Of a DNA stretch of 32,107 nt, positions 1 to 8,546 are shown piece by piece. Origin of the DNA: CAYXRK01 sp964467615 (lineage in GTDB: Bacteria > Hydrogenedentota > Hydrogenedentia > Hydrogenedentales > GCA-2746185). Below the pieces are notes generated by a model, which worked only from the letters and a program-made list of their open reading frames with translations, searched no databases and was not told the origin of the DNA. Both the position numbers and the translations under genes were made by a program. Location: positions 1-32,107 of the forward strand of contig CAYXRK010000034.1 in assembly GCA_964467615.1 (NCBI GenBank). The letters are read 5' to 3'. Position 1 is the stretch's first letter; the number at the start of each line of letters is the position of its first letter.

Positions 1-145
1 TCTCCAGGGAGCCGGAATCGGCCGCGGCGGCCGCTTGGGACGCGGCGGGGAGGATCCCGCAGAACTGCTCGTAGTCGATCAGCTTCGTGACGGTCGGGTT
101 CGGGCCGCAGATGGGGCAGGTGGTTGGGGAGGGAGGCGGGGTCAT
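1..145 (-). CDS. MoeB/ThiF-rhodanese-like fragment, runs off the left edge
   Basis: Reading leftwards from an ATG at 145, the frame stays open to the window edge. After a Pro/Thr-rich start it encodes CPICGPNPTVTKLIDYEQFCG, split here as CPICGPNPTV + TKLIDYEQFCG. This is the characteristic end of the MoeB/ThiF E1-like adenylyltransferase domain, where a Cys pair binds zinc. An Ala-rich linker follows, as in MoeB proteins fused to a C-terminal rhodanese domain. The adenylyltransferase domain itself should lie at higher coordinates, but positions 146-300 contain only repeats and no ThiF-like sequence in any frame I read. No Shine-Dalgarno precedes the ATG. The most likely readings are a 5'-truncated gene or a short rhodanese protein that keeps only the MoeB tail. 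The function cannot be settled from this fragment. Confidence 0.5.
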   Translation of the reverse strand, partial: MTPPPSPTTCPICGPNPTVTKLIDYEQFCGILPAASQAAAAADSGSLE

Positions 146-180
146 GGAGAGGGGCAAGGCGGAAAGGCTTTTGGGTGGTG

Positions 181-279
181 GTGGACTAAGTGGACGGGAT
201 GGACCTAGTGGACGGAGCGGGCCGGTTGGGGAAACTTGATGAGACCTATAGGACGTATGGGACTTATAGGCTAAATTGG
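181..279. repeat. Two tracts of degenerate 9-bp tandem repeats
   Basis: Positions 181-216 are four consecutive nonamers: GTGGACTAA, GTGGACGGG, ATGGACCTA, GTGGACGGA. Positions 244-279 are a second tract with the same 9-bp period: ACCTATAGG, ACGTATGGG, ACTTATAGG, then a decayed CTAAATTGG. Both tracts carry GGAC at a fixed phase, so they look like variants of one family. They lie between the MoeB-like fragment and the acpP promoter region and have no coding value that I can see. Confidence 0.7.
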
Positions 280-514
280 GATGTGTAGTTTTGGTGAACG
301 CGACAAGGGGAGTTCGACCACGAGCACTACTTGTATTCGCTGGAATCGTTCGGCGTAACTTGGGCGGATCGCGGACCATCCGCGCGTCGTTTGTCCCTTG
401 GGGAACTTTACGAAATTATCCGGGATTGTATGAACGCTAACACTCCGCGCGTGGAGTGTACATGGTTGCGATGCGGGCTGGCATCGTATGCCCCTAAATT
501 GCGGCGGATTGCGG
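280..514. other. Intergenic, no supported gene; one hairpin
   Basis: An open frame crosses this stretch into the acpP leader, but its translation resembles no family, has no ribosome binding site and would overlap the acpP promoter, so I do not call it. One perfect inverted repeat is visible: ACACTCC (440-446) and GGAGTGT (453-459), with a 6-nt centre. It has no T-tract, so it is not a standard terminator. It could be a protein site upstream of acpP or chance. Confidence 0.4.
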
Positions 515-543
515 TAGATTTCGGCCCAATCGGTTGCTATACT
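515..543 (+). promoter_or_regulatory. Probable acpP promoter (extended -10)
   Basis: A -10 box TATACT (538-543) is preceded by the extended element TG at 535-536. A weak -35 TAGATT (515-520) lies 17 bp upstream. A strong extended -10 can compensate for a poor -35. Transcription would start near 550, giving a leader of about 65 nt before acpP. Confidence 0.55.
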
Positions 544-614
544 CCGCCGTCTATTGCGGACGGGGGGGCGGTTCCGTTCGCGCGGCGACCTAACTGCGGG
601 AGGAGGTGAAGTTC

Positions 615-854
615 ATGGCCGGTGCCAACGTCGAAGAAATCGTAAAGCGGATTGTAGTCGAGCGCTTGTCGAAGGACCCCGAAGAAGTTACTCTCGAGGC
701 GAGTTTTATCGATGACCTCGGGGCGGATTCGCTCGATCAAACCGAATTGTTAATGGCGCTTGAAGAAGAGTTCAACGTCGACATTGACGATGAGGCAAAC
801 AGCATCGAGACAGTCGGCGACGCGGTAAACTACATCAAGGCAAAACTTGGCTAA
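615..854 (+). CDS. acpP: Acyl carrier protein
   Basis: This is a 79-aa acidic ACP, the usual length for the family. It carries growing acyl chains in type II fatty acid synthesis on a 4'-phosphopantetheine arm. The attachment site is Ser39 in DDLGADSLDQTE, followed by the typical helix II LLMALEEEF. The start at ATG 615 is chosen because AGGAGGTGA (601-609) sits 5 nt upstream; an in-frame GTG at 606 lies inside that ribosome binding site. The gene is followed by a terminator-like hairpin and then fabF. The upstream fabH/fabD/fabG genes that often precede acpP are not here, so the cluster begins at acpP under its own promoter. Confidence 0.97.
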   Translation: MAGANVEEIVKRIVVERLSKDPEEVTLEASFIDDLGADSLDQTELLMALEEEFNVDIDDEANSIETVGDAVNYIKAKLG

Positions 855-904
855 CGGATCCGCGTCCGCTCTACGGGCGCTTCACCGATAGATTGACTAA
901 GACC

Positions 905-948
905 CGCCCAGTCTCGGCACGTTGCGCCGGGGCTGGGCGTTTCGGTTT
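905..948 (+). terminator. Terminator/attenuator-like hairpin between acpP and fabF
   Basis: Arms at 905-918 and 926-939 pair over 14 bp (CGCCCAG with CTGGGCG at the base, CGGC with GCCG at the top, three central pairs including two G-T wobbles) around a 7-nt loop. TTTCGGTTT follows. The shape is that of an intrinsic terminator with an interrupted U-tract. It ends 11 nt before the fabF start and overlaps no gene. Partial termination here would make acpP mRNA more abundant than fabF-rnc mRNA. Confidence 0.65.
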
Positions 949-959
949 GCGAGGACATC

Positions 960-2181
<1,222 letters not shown>

Positions 2182-2189
<8 letters not shown>

Positions 2190-2895
2190 TGACCGCCTCC
2201 AGGCGCTCGCACAGCTAGCTTCCCGCATCGGCATCTCCATCGGGCGTCCGGTTCTCTATGATCAGGCGTTAACGCATGCTTCAGCGGCGTCAGACGTGCT
2301 AGGTTCAAACGGTCACTATGAGGCCCTCGAATTCGTGGGAGACGCCGTGCTGGAACTGGCTGTGACGGACTATCTGTATAAGCGGGTACCCGGACGCGCG
2401 CCCGGTGAGTACACCAAAATGCGCGCCCGGTCGGTGAATCGTCATGCGTTGGCGCGGGTGGCCGAGCGGCTCGACATCGCTCCGGCCATTCGCCTGGGCA
2501 GAGGGGAAGAACAGTCGGGAGGACGCAAGCGGAAAGCGCTACTGGCCGATTGCATGGAGGCCTTGATCGGTGCTATCTATTTGGATCAGGGCTGGGAGGT
2601 TGCGAGGGACACCGTTATTCGGGCCTTCGGCGAGGAACTCGAAGTCGCCGAGGCGGGACCGGATGGAGGGTGGGATTACCGGTCGCGGTTGCAAGACTAC
2701 TGCCAAGGCAAGCGTCTGCATCTCCCGAAATTTGCGATTATTCGGGCCGAGGGGCCGGACCATCGCAAAGTGTTTGAAGTCGAGGTAAGTCTCGAGGGCG
2801 CACCCATGGGACGCGGCGAGGGACGCACCAAGAAGGAAGCGGAACGGAACGCGGCCAAGGCCGCGCTCGAACAATTGGGACAGTCTTTGGGGTAA
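2182..2895 (+). CDS. rnc: Ribonuclease III
   Basis: This 237-aa double-strand-specific endoribonuclease processes rRNA precursors and structured mRNAs. The signature HYEALEFVGDAVL (residues 45-57) supplies metal-site acids E47, E50 and D54. The second acidic motif LADCMEAL supplies D123 and E126. A C-terminal double-stranded RNA-binding domain follows from about residue 165, ending with the typical GRTKKEAERNAAKAAL helix. I chose ATG 2182, which overlaps the fabF stop by 8 bp, because the earlier in-frame ATG at 2158 lies within fabF without a ribosome binding site and would add a non-conserved tail. Translation is probably coupled to fabF. Confidence 0.94.
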
Positions 2896-2981
2896 CGCGA
2901 AAGGTCCTCCCTGCCAACGATTATCGAGGGAAAGGGCGATCTTTTGCTCATCTGATTCTGGAAGGAGTCGGCTAGCACATC

Positions 2982-5060
2982 ATGGAAATTCAACCCTACA
3001 TAATCGCATCCGCCGCCGCGAGCCTATTCTCGCTCGCGTTTGTCTTCTATCTCGCGCGCTATGTGCTCTCGAAGCCCCAGGGCAACGAGACGATGGGGCA
3101 GATCTCGGTGCTCATCCAACAAGGCGCGCTCGCGTTTCTCAAGCGAGAATATCAATACGTCTTCGCCTTCGTCGGCGTCTTTGCCGTCGTGATCGCCGTG
3201 GTCGGCCAACTACGGCCCGACATTCCCCTCGGCTGGGAAACGGCGGCGTCATTCGTCGTCGGCGCGCTTGCGAGTTGCGCTGCCGGCTTCCTGGGAATGT
3301 ACATCGCCACGCGCTCCAACGCCCGCACCGCCGCCGCCGCCGAAAGCGGTGGGGTCAATAAGGCCCTCGATATCGCCGTCAGCGGCGGCGCGGTCATGGG
3401 CATGGGCGTCGTCGGCATCGGTCTGCTCGGCCTCGTCATCGTTTATATCGTGTTCAAAGGCGAGCCCGGAATCGTCAACGGATACGCCATGGGCGCATCC
3501 CTCGTCGCCCTCTTCGCACGTTCCGGCGGAGGCATCTTCACCAAAGGCGCAGACATGGGCGCGGATCTCGTCGGCAAAGTCGAAGCCGGAATTCCCGAAG
3601 ACGACCCCCGCAATCCCGCCGTCATCGCGGACAACGTCGGCGACAACGTCGGCGACGTGGCTGGACTCGGAGCAGACCTCCTCGAGTCCTACGTCGAATC
3701 CATCATCGCCACGCTCGCCATTGCCGCCACCGTAGGGTTAACAATGGCGGCTAGCGAGGCGGCCGGGCTGGACTACATGATCGCGTATCCGTTCATCATC
3801 GCCGTTATCGGCATCTTTGCCAGCGCCGCCGGCGTGATGTACGTCAAGATGTTCGCGCAATCGAATCCGCAAAGCGCGCTGATGAACGGCACCTACCTCG
3901 CCGCCATTCTCACCATCATCGGCACCGGCATTTACTCCAAAGTCGCCGGCGCTTCCTTTACCATCGATGGCGTGACCTACGAGTGGTGGGGACCCTTCGC
4001 CGCGAACGTCCTCGGCGTTTTCGCCGGCGCACTTATCGGCTTCACTAGTGAATTCTTCACCTCGAGCAAGTACCGGCCCGTCCGCAGAATCGCCGAAGGC
4101 TGCCAATCCGGCCCCGCCATCGGCATCACGGAAGGCATGGCCTCCGGCATGCAGAGCACCGCGATTCCGGTCATTTTCCTGGCGATCAGCCTAATCGGCG
4201 CATATTATTGCTGCGGAATTTACGGCGTCGCCGTCGCATCCATCGGCATGCTTGCCACCACCGGCATGGTCGTCGCTGTCGACTCCTATGGCCCCATCGC
4301 CGACAACGCGGGCGGCATCGCCGAAATGGCCCACCTCGACCCGAAGGTCCGTCACATCACCGACAACCTCGACTCCGTTGGCAATACCACCGCCGCGATC
4401 GGCAAAGGGTTCGCCATCGGCAGTGCTGCCTACGCCGCGATTGGCCTGCTCAGCGCCTTCATGGTATCGGCGAACCTGAGCCCCGCGGACGTCTCTCTCA
4501 TCGATCCGAAAATTCTCGCTGGCCTACTCATCGGCGGGATGTTGCCGTTCCTCTTTTCGTCGCTCCTGTTTCGCGCCGTCGGCGATTGCGCCTACTTGAT
4601 GATTGGAGAGGTCCGGCGGCAGTTCAGGGATATCCCCGGTCTACGAGAAGGTAAACCCGGCGTCATGCCCGACAGCACAGCCTGCGTTGATATCGCTACG
4701 CGAGGCGCGATAAAAGGCATGATGTTGCCCGGCACCTTGGCCGTCGTTCTCCCCGTCGTTGCCGGCTTTACGCTCGGGTCGGCGGGTCTCGCCGGATTGC
4801 TCGTCGGCTCGATCATCACCGGCGTCATGCTCGGCATCCAGACCGCCAACACCGGCGGTGCGCTGGACAACGCCAAAAAATACATCGAGGAAGGCAACTT
4901 CGGAGGCAAAGGTTCCGACGCCCACAAGGCCGCCATCGTCGGCGACACTGTCGGCGATCCCCTCAAGGACACCGTCGGCCCCTCCATCAACATCCTCATC
5001 AAACTCATGTGCGTAATCTCCCTCGTGCTCGCCCAACTCTTCGGAACCGGCCTCTTCTAA
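2982..5060 (+). CDS. hppA: Membrane-bound pyrophosphatase, K+-dependent type
   Basis: This 692-aa integral membrane ion pump couples hydrolysis of cytoplasmic pyrophosphate to export of H+ and/or Na+. Many hydrophobic helices are visible, about 16 by family knowledge. The PPi/Mg site is intact: GADMGADLVGKVE (189-201), the acidic DDPRNPAVIADNVGDNVGD stretch (207-225) and the C-terminal motif KAAIVGDTVGDPLKDT. At the position that sorts the family by K+ requirement the protein has NTTAAIGKG (Ala471, Gly474), not the Lys/Thr of K+-independent enzymes. K+-dependent members include both Na+ and H+ pumps, so the transported ion is open. GGAAGGAG (2960-2967) lies 14 nt before the ATG, rather far. 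The gene appears monocistronic. Confidence 0.95.
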   Translation: MEIQPYIIASAAASLFSLAFVFYLARYVLSKPQGNETMGQISVLIQQGALAFLKREYQYVFAFVGVFAVVIAVVGQLRPDIPLGWETAASFVVGALASCAAGFLGMYIATRSNARTAAAAESGGVNKALDIAVSGGAVMGMGVVGIGLLGLVIVYIVFKGEPGIVNGYAMGASLVALFARSGGGIFTKGADMGADLVGKVEAGIPEDDPRNPAVIADNVGDNVGDVAGLGADLLESYVESIIATLAIAATVGLTMAASEAAGLDYMIAYPFIIAVIGIFASAAGVMYVKMFAQSNPQSALMNGTYLAAILTIIGTGIYSKVAGASFTIDGVTYEWWGPFAANVLGVFAGALIGFTSEFFTSSKYRPVRRIAEGCQSGPAIGITEGMASGMQSTAIPVIFLAISLIGAYYCCGIYGVAVASIGMLATTGMVVAVDSYGPIADNAGGIAEMAHLDPKVRHITDNLDSVGNTTAAIGKGFAIGSAAYAAIGLLSAFMVSANLSPADVSLIDPKILAGLLIGGMLPFLFSSLLFRAVGDCAYLMIGEVRRQFRDIPGLREGKPGVMPDSTACVDIATRGAIKGMMLPGTLAVVLPVVAGFTLGSAGLAGLLVGSIITGVMLGIQTANTGGALDNAKKYIEEGNFGGKGSDAHKAAIVGDTVGDPLKDTVGPSINILIKLMCVISLVLAQLFGTGLF

Positions 5061-5071
5061 CACCATCATCC

Positions 5072-5097
5072 TGGCATGGGCTTCCAGCCCGTACACT
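5072..5097. repeat. Short palindromic intergenic element
   Basis: GGGCT (5078-5082) and AGCCC (5086-5090) pair around TCC, extended by a G-T and an A-T pair, within GGCATGGGCTTCCAGCCCGT. I recognise this kind of sequence (GGCTGGAAGCC core) as a dispersed intergenic palindrome in planctomycete-like genomes. It starts 11 bp after the hppA stop, has no U-tract and only this copy is in the window. The rest of 5098-5338 holds nothing I can identify. Confidence 0.4.
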
Positions 5098-5338
5098 CGA
5101 ACCCGACGACCCAAACGATTCACGGAAACAGTCCCTATTCTGCTTGTGCCAAAGCGCTTTCAGCCCCCGTCGATCTAGCCCGCTCGCCCGTTGGCCGCGC
5201 GTCCCCGGCTCGCAAGCCCCCTCTATCGTTTCACCGTGTTCGGAATCCGCCCAGGTATTCCGTTTCCCTCGGCCTTCGCGGATTGGTAGGCTACGTTACG
5301 TCCCTCGGTTTCGGGACATGGAGGAAGTAAGGCGCGCT

Positions 5339-5484
5339 ATGGGCACTCAGCCCCGGCACAAAACTTGGCGCGTTCGAAATTGCCGGCCTGCTCGGCAAGG
5401 GCGGGATGGAGAGGTGTATCGCGCGCGGGACACGAAGCTCGGGCGCGAGGTCGCCATCAAGGTGCTGCCCAAGTCCCTCGCCGT
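5339..5484 (+). pseudogene. Remnant of a Ser/Thr protein kinase N-terminus (PknB-like)
   Basis: The glycine-rich loop and beta-3 strand of a eukaryotic-type kinase are recognisable but split across frames. From 5346 the frame gives LSPGTKLGAFEIAGLLGKGGM. One base is missing after the ATG at 5406-5408 (GA where a Gly codon is expected), and the match resumes in another frame as GEVYRARDTKLGREVAIKVLP. The possible start ATG 5339, with AAGG at 5329-5332, is in the second frame, so there is also a shift near the beginning. The similarity stops soon after the VAIK lysine. The catalytic HRD and DFG regions are absent, since the SDR gene ends at 5577. This is a dead, 3'-truncated gene. Confidence 0.75.
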
Positions 5485-5576
5485 ATGCCTTGCGGCAATC
5501 CTCGTACACGTTGCGAGACTCGCAGAGCCATTGCCCAAGGCCGCGCTGTCCGCTTCGCAACCTCTCGCACTACTTT

Positions 5577-6380
5577 TTAGCGCTCGCCGTAGAAGTCATT
5601 CACCGCGCGTTGGATCATCCGATCTACTGCCTTTGGCGCAATAATTTTCAGGAACGCCGTGGTTCGCGGCATCGGCATCGTCGACAGTTCTCGCTGCCGC
5701 CGCTCGATAGCGTTCGCGATCCGGCGTGCACACTCGTCCGCGGGCAGCGATTTGGAGTCCGCGACGGGTAGGGCCTCGGCTCCACCGCTCGCCACGCCCT
5801 TGTCGTGAATCTGCGTAGCAACCGGCCCCGGGCACACCACGAGTACATCGACACCGGATCCGTACAACTCGATCCGCAACGAATCGAAGAACCCCTGCAT
5901 CGCAAACTTGGACGCGCTGTACGCCGTGAATCCTGGGAAGCCCGTCTTACCTTGGCCGGACGAAACGGCCACGATCAGACCGCGCGACTTTGCAATGTGT
6001 GGCAGCGCGTACAACGTACATCGCACCGCCCCGAGGTAGTTGATATCCATCAGCCGCGCGTGGTCACGCACGTCTTCGGTCTCATCGAAACGCTGCCGGT
6101 GAGAAATCCCGGCATTGTTCACGAGGACGTCCAGCGCGCCAAATCGATCGACCGCAGCCGCGATCCACGCCTCACACGCCTTCTCGTCGCCCACGTCCAC
6201 CGGCACGGACATCGCTTCGCTGCCTCGGCCCTCGCATTCGGCCCGCACGCGCTCGAGCGCCTCCCGGTTCCGCGCCCCAAGCACCAGTCGCGCACCCCGT
6301 TCGGCCAGAACAAGCGCCAATTCGCGCCCAATACCCTCAGACGCTCCTGTAATCGCGATGACCTTGCCCCTCGAATCCAC
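5577..6380 (-). CDS. Short-chain dehydrogenase/reductase (classical SDR)
   Basis: This 267-aa cytosolic Rossmann-fold oxidoreductase uses NAD(P)H. The cofactor motif TGASEGIG (11-18), the NNAG motif (88-91) and the active site S140/S141, Y154 and K158 (YSASK) are all present. An Arg at position 37 in GARNRE, after the second beta strand, favours NADPH. The C-terminal part (LKIIAPKAVDRMIQ) resembles the DHRS7-like/YqjQ group of unknown substrate. Start GTG 6380 is supported by GGAGGA at about 6389-6394, and a promoter lies at 6461-6489. It is monocistronic and divergent from the sigma factor gene. The substrate cannot be told from sequence. Confidence 0.88.
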   Translation of the reverse strand: MDSRGKVIAITGASEGIGRELALVLAERGARLVLGARNREALERVRAECEGRGSEAMSVPVDVGDEKACEAWIAAAVDRFGALDVLVNNAGISHRQRFDETEDVRDHARLMDINYLGAVRCTLYALPHIAKSRGLIVAVSSGQGKTGFPGFTAYSASKFAMQGFFDSLRIELYGSGVDVLVVCPGPVATQIHDKGVASGGAEALPVADSKSLPADECARRIANAIERRQRELSTMPMPRTTAFLKIIAPKAVDRMIQRAVNDFYGER

Positions 6381-6460
6381 TCCGATATTCCTCCGGTGCG
6401 TCGCCTAAACCACGTTCGTGGCCCCTGCTGCCCGCCTTTGCCGCAGGCCCCGCCTGACCG

Positions 6461-6489
6461 AATATAGTCTCGTGCTAATTGATTATCAA
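6461..6489 (-). promoter_or_regulatory. Sigma70-type promoter for the SDR gene
   Basis: On the minus strand, TTGATA (6489-6484) is separated by exactly 17 bp from TATATT (6466-6461), each matching consensus at 5 of 6 positions. The -35 box lies inside a perfect inverted repeat ATTGAT-T-ATCAAT (6478-6490), which could be a repressor site. Transcription would start near 6454, about 75 nt before the GTG. Elsewhere between 6381 and 6698 I see no convincing promoter for the sigma operon. Confidence 0.65.
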
Positions 6490-6698
6490 TACCTCCAGGA
6501 CGGAGCCGATATTCTATAAACCCATGTTGCTAAATAGGTTATAACGGATATCCATCCGTGACTTCCGAATTTCCGAGTGTCTCCTTCTTGCTCTTGTTAC
6601 CAGTCCCCCCTTTTCCTTGTCCAAACTGTCGAACCGGCAGATGGCCGGGCAGCACTATATGCAACAATGCGGCGGAACTCACCGTCTTTAGAGGCAAG

Positions 6699-7229
6699 AT
6701 GATGGCAATCGACGACTTCAGCAGGCTCGCCAGTGAACACCAGAGCCGGATTTACACGTTCTCGTACTACTACTTGGGCGCCGCCCAAGACGCCGAGGAC
6801 GTGACCCAGGAAGTTCTTGTCCGACTTTGGCGCCACCATCAAAGTGTTGAAACCGGCAAATTGAAGTCATGGACCATGAGTGTCACCCGAAATTGTTGCA
6901 TCGATGTGCTTCGTAAGCGGAAGCGCCAACGCGACGTGATCGGCGATCTTTCGTTCGACGAGGCCGCCGAACGGATCGCGGACGATACTCAAGGGCCGTC
7001 GGACCAAACGGAACTTTCGGACCTGCGCGGGCGCTTGCAAGACGCCATGGCCCAACTCGAAGAGCCGTACCGGTCGGCGCTCGTAATGCGCGAAGTGCAA
7101 CAGCATTCCTACGGCGAAATAAGTGAGGCGCTCGAAGTACCGTTGAATACCGTTAAGAGTCACATCCATCGCGGACGCCAGATGCTCCGCGATCTGCTGC
7201 GAAAGGAATCTCTCTGTGAGCACGCCTGA
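6699..7229 (+). CDS. ECF-type RNA polymerase sigma factor
   Basis: This sigma70-family protein of about 176 aa contains only regions 2 and 4. Region 2 is recognised by the YYYLGAAQDAEDVTQEVLVRLW stretch (residues 23-44). Region 4 is the C-terminal helix-turn-helix LEEPYRSALVMREVQQ...SYGEISEALEVPLNTVKSHIHRGRQ. It recruits RNA polymerase to stress- or envelope-type promoters. Two ATGs compete, 6699 and 6702, with AGAGG at 6690-6694; the second has the better spacing (7 nt). A longer in-frame extension to 6558 is low in complexity and lacks family similarity. The stop overlaps the anti-sigma gene by 14 bp, the standard arrangement for a factor held inactive by its neighbour. Confidence 0.92.
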   Translation: MMAIDDFSRLASEHQSRIYTFSYYYLGAAQDAEDVTQEVLVRLWRHHQSVETGKLKSWTMSVTRNCCIDVLRKRKRQRDVIGDLSFDEAAERIADDTQGPSDQTELSDLRGRLQDAMAQLEEPYRSALVMREVQQHSYGEISEALEVPLNTVKSHIHRGRQMLRDLLRKESLCEHA

Positions 7230-7824
7230 ATCCATGATCACGTGCGTAAAAGTACGGCAGGACATCGACGCGTTCCTCGACGGCGATCTTCCCTGCCTCG
7301 ACACCGAGCGCATCGAGAAACACTTGCGCGCGTGCCGAGGTTGCGCGGATGAACTCGCGTTTGCCGAGGAACTTCGCGCCGGCCTGCGCGCTCTGCCCGC
7401 CCTAAACGCGCCCTCTGGGGTGCTGGCGGCCGCCCGCGCGCGTTCATTCCGAGAGGCATCCGACGCAAAAGAGGGAAGTATTCTGCCGTTTCAGGTAAAA
7501 AGGAAATGGCCCATGCTCGCGGCGTTGGCCGCGGCGGCCGCCGTGATCCTCATGATCGCCGCGCCCGCCCTGCTGCGGCAGTCACCCCAGGCCAACGTCG
7601 GCCCGCAGACTGTTCCCAAAATTGAACCGCAAGACGTCGCGAAGGCCGAAGTGGAACTCCGTTGGGCGCTGGCCTACATCGGCGCGATCAACCGCCGCGG
7701 CATGGAAACCCTTCAGAGCCGCGAGGTCGAGGACAACGTCACCAAACCCGTGAATAAAGCGTGGACCTTCATGTTCGCGCCCGCCATACAAAACCAACAA
7801 CCTTCGACAGGAGAACAAACATGA
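7216..7824 (+). CDS. Zinc-binding transmembrane anti-sigma factor
   Basis: The N-terminal domain has the ZAS pattern: Cys10, then HLRACRGC supplying His36, Cys40 and Cys43 (H-x3-C-x2-C). One membrane helix follows at about residues 98-120 (WPMLAALAAAAAVILMIAAP), then a periplasmic part of about 80 residues. By family knowledge the cytoplasmic domain binds the partner sigma factor, here the gene immediately upstream, and releases it on signal. GTG 7216 is preceded by AAGGA (7202-7206). An alternative ATG at 7234 keeps Cys10 but has no ribosome binding site. The stop overlaps the next start as ATGA (7821-7824), so all three genes are translationally linked. The inducing signal is unknown. Confidence 0.87.
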   Translation: MSTPESMITCVKVRQDIDAFLDGDLPCLDTERIEKHLRACRGCADELAFAEELRAGLRALPALNAPSGVLAAARARSFREASDAKEGSILPFQVKRKWPMLAALAAAAAVILMIAAPALLRQSPQANVGPQTVPKIEPQDVAKAEVELRWALAYIGAINRRGMETLQSREVEDNVTKPVNKAWTFMFAPAIQNQQPSTGEQT

Positions 7825-8498
7825 ACCGCACGCTAGCTCAAGCCGGTTTCGCCGCTACGATTTTCTGTGCGGCGGCCCTCGCGCAGACCGACTACAAGTC
7901 GATGCCCGGTTACATCGACTTCAACGCCGCCGACGTCTTTGGCGCGGCCGAGCCCATGGTCGAAATCATGATCGAGAAGCCCATGCTCGACATGATGACA
8001 GCCGCCATGAAAGGCGCCGATAAGGACGGCGCTGAGATTGCCAAACTCACCGAAGGCCTCCAGCTCGTCCGCGTCCACGTCTACCAAATCAAACCGGAAG
8101 AATCGCAAACGGTCAAGGACAAGCTAGACGCGCTCGTCAAGGCCCTCAATGGTCAAGGCTGGGCCACCGGAATGAGCATGAGGTCTAACGAGAATCCCGA
8201 TCGCCCCGAGCGCGTCAGCGTGCTGATGAAGACGGCTGGCGACAAGATGTCCGGCATGGCCGTCGTCGTTAGCGGCGGTACCGATGCGGTCTTCGTCAAC
8301 GTCGTCGGCGAACTCGACCCAGCCGCCATCGGCACGCTGCTGAGTTCCGGCTTCATGGGCGACATGGATCTCGACTTCGACGAATTCGCCCACAACTTCC
8401 CTGGCGCGAAAACCGACGGCCATTCAGACGACGATCACGACGACGGCGAGAAGGACGGCGACACGGACGAGGACAAGGAAGAAAAAACCAATAACTAA
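7821..8498 (+). CDS. Exported DUF4252-like protein with acidic C-terminal tail
   Basis: This 225-aa protein starts with a signal peptide (MNRTLAQAGF...CAAALAQ), probably cut near the ALA-Q junction. The body has features of DUF4252 proteins: an early PGYIDFN segment, a two-fold alpha/beta pattern, RVHVYQIKPEE in the first half and VSVLMKTAGDKMSGMAVVVSG in the second. DUF4252 genes often sit beside ECF sigma/anti-sigma pairs. The last 25 residues are mostly Asp, Glu, His and Lys, which suggests cation binding. Start ATG 7821 has AGGAGA at 7809-7814 and overlaps the anti-sigma stop by 4 bp. The function is unknown. It may be a target or a modulator of the sigma system. Family assignment is from memory of the pattern, not from a search. 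Confidence 0.7.
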   Translation: MNRTLAQAGFAATIFCAAALAQTDYKSMPGYIDFNAADVFGAAEPMVEIMIEKPMLDMMTAAMKGADKDGAEIAKLTEGLQLVRVHVYQIKPEESQTVKDKLDALVKALNGQGWATGMSMRSNENPDRPERVSVLMKTAGDKMSGMAVVVSGGTDAVFVNVVGELDPAAIGTLLSSGFMGDMDLDFDEFAHNFPGAKTDGHSDDDHDDGEKDGDTDEDKEEKTNN

Positions 8499-8546
8499 GT
8501 GGCGAACCTACAGGCGCACGCTTTGTACCCGAGTCAAGTCTCCGGC

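Noticed and set aside
440..459. Hairpin as a terminator upstream of acpP
   Set aside because: No U-tract follows; it is only noted as an inverted repeat.
331..609. 92-codon open frame upstream of acpP
   Set aside because: No family resemblance, no ribosome binding site, and it runs through the acpP promoter and ribosome binding site.
5805..6467. 220-codon plus-strand frame opposite the SDR gene
   Set aside because: The minus frame carries all SDR motifs; the plus frame has none and no start signal.
6558..6698. Upstream in-frame extension of the sigma factor
   Set aside because: The added 47 residues are unlike sigma region 2 and a ribosome binding site lies just before 6699/6702.
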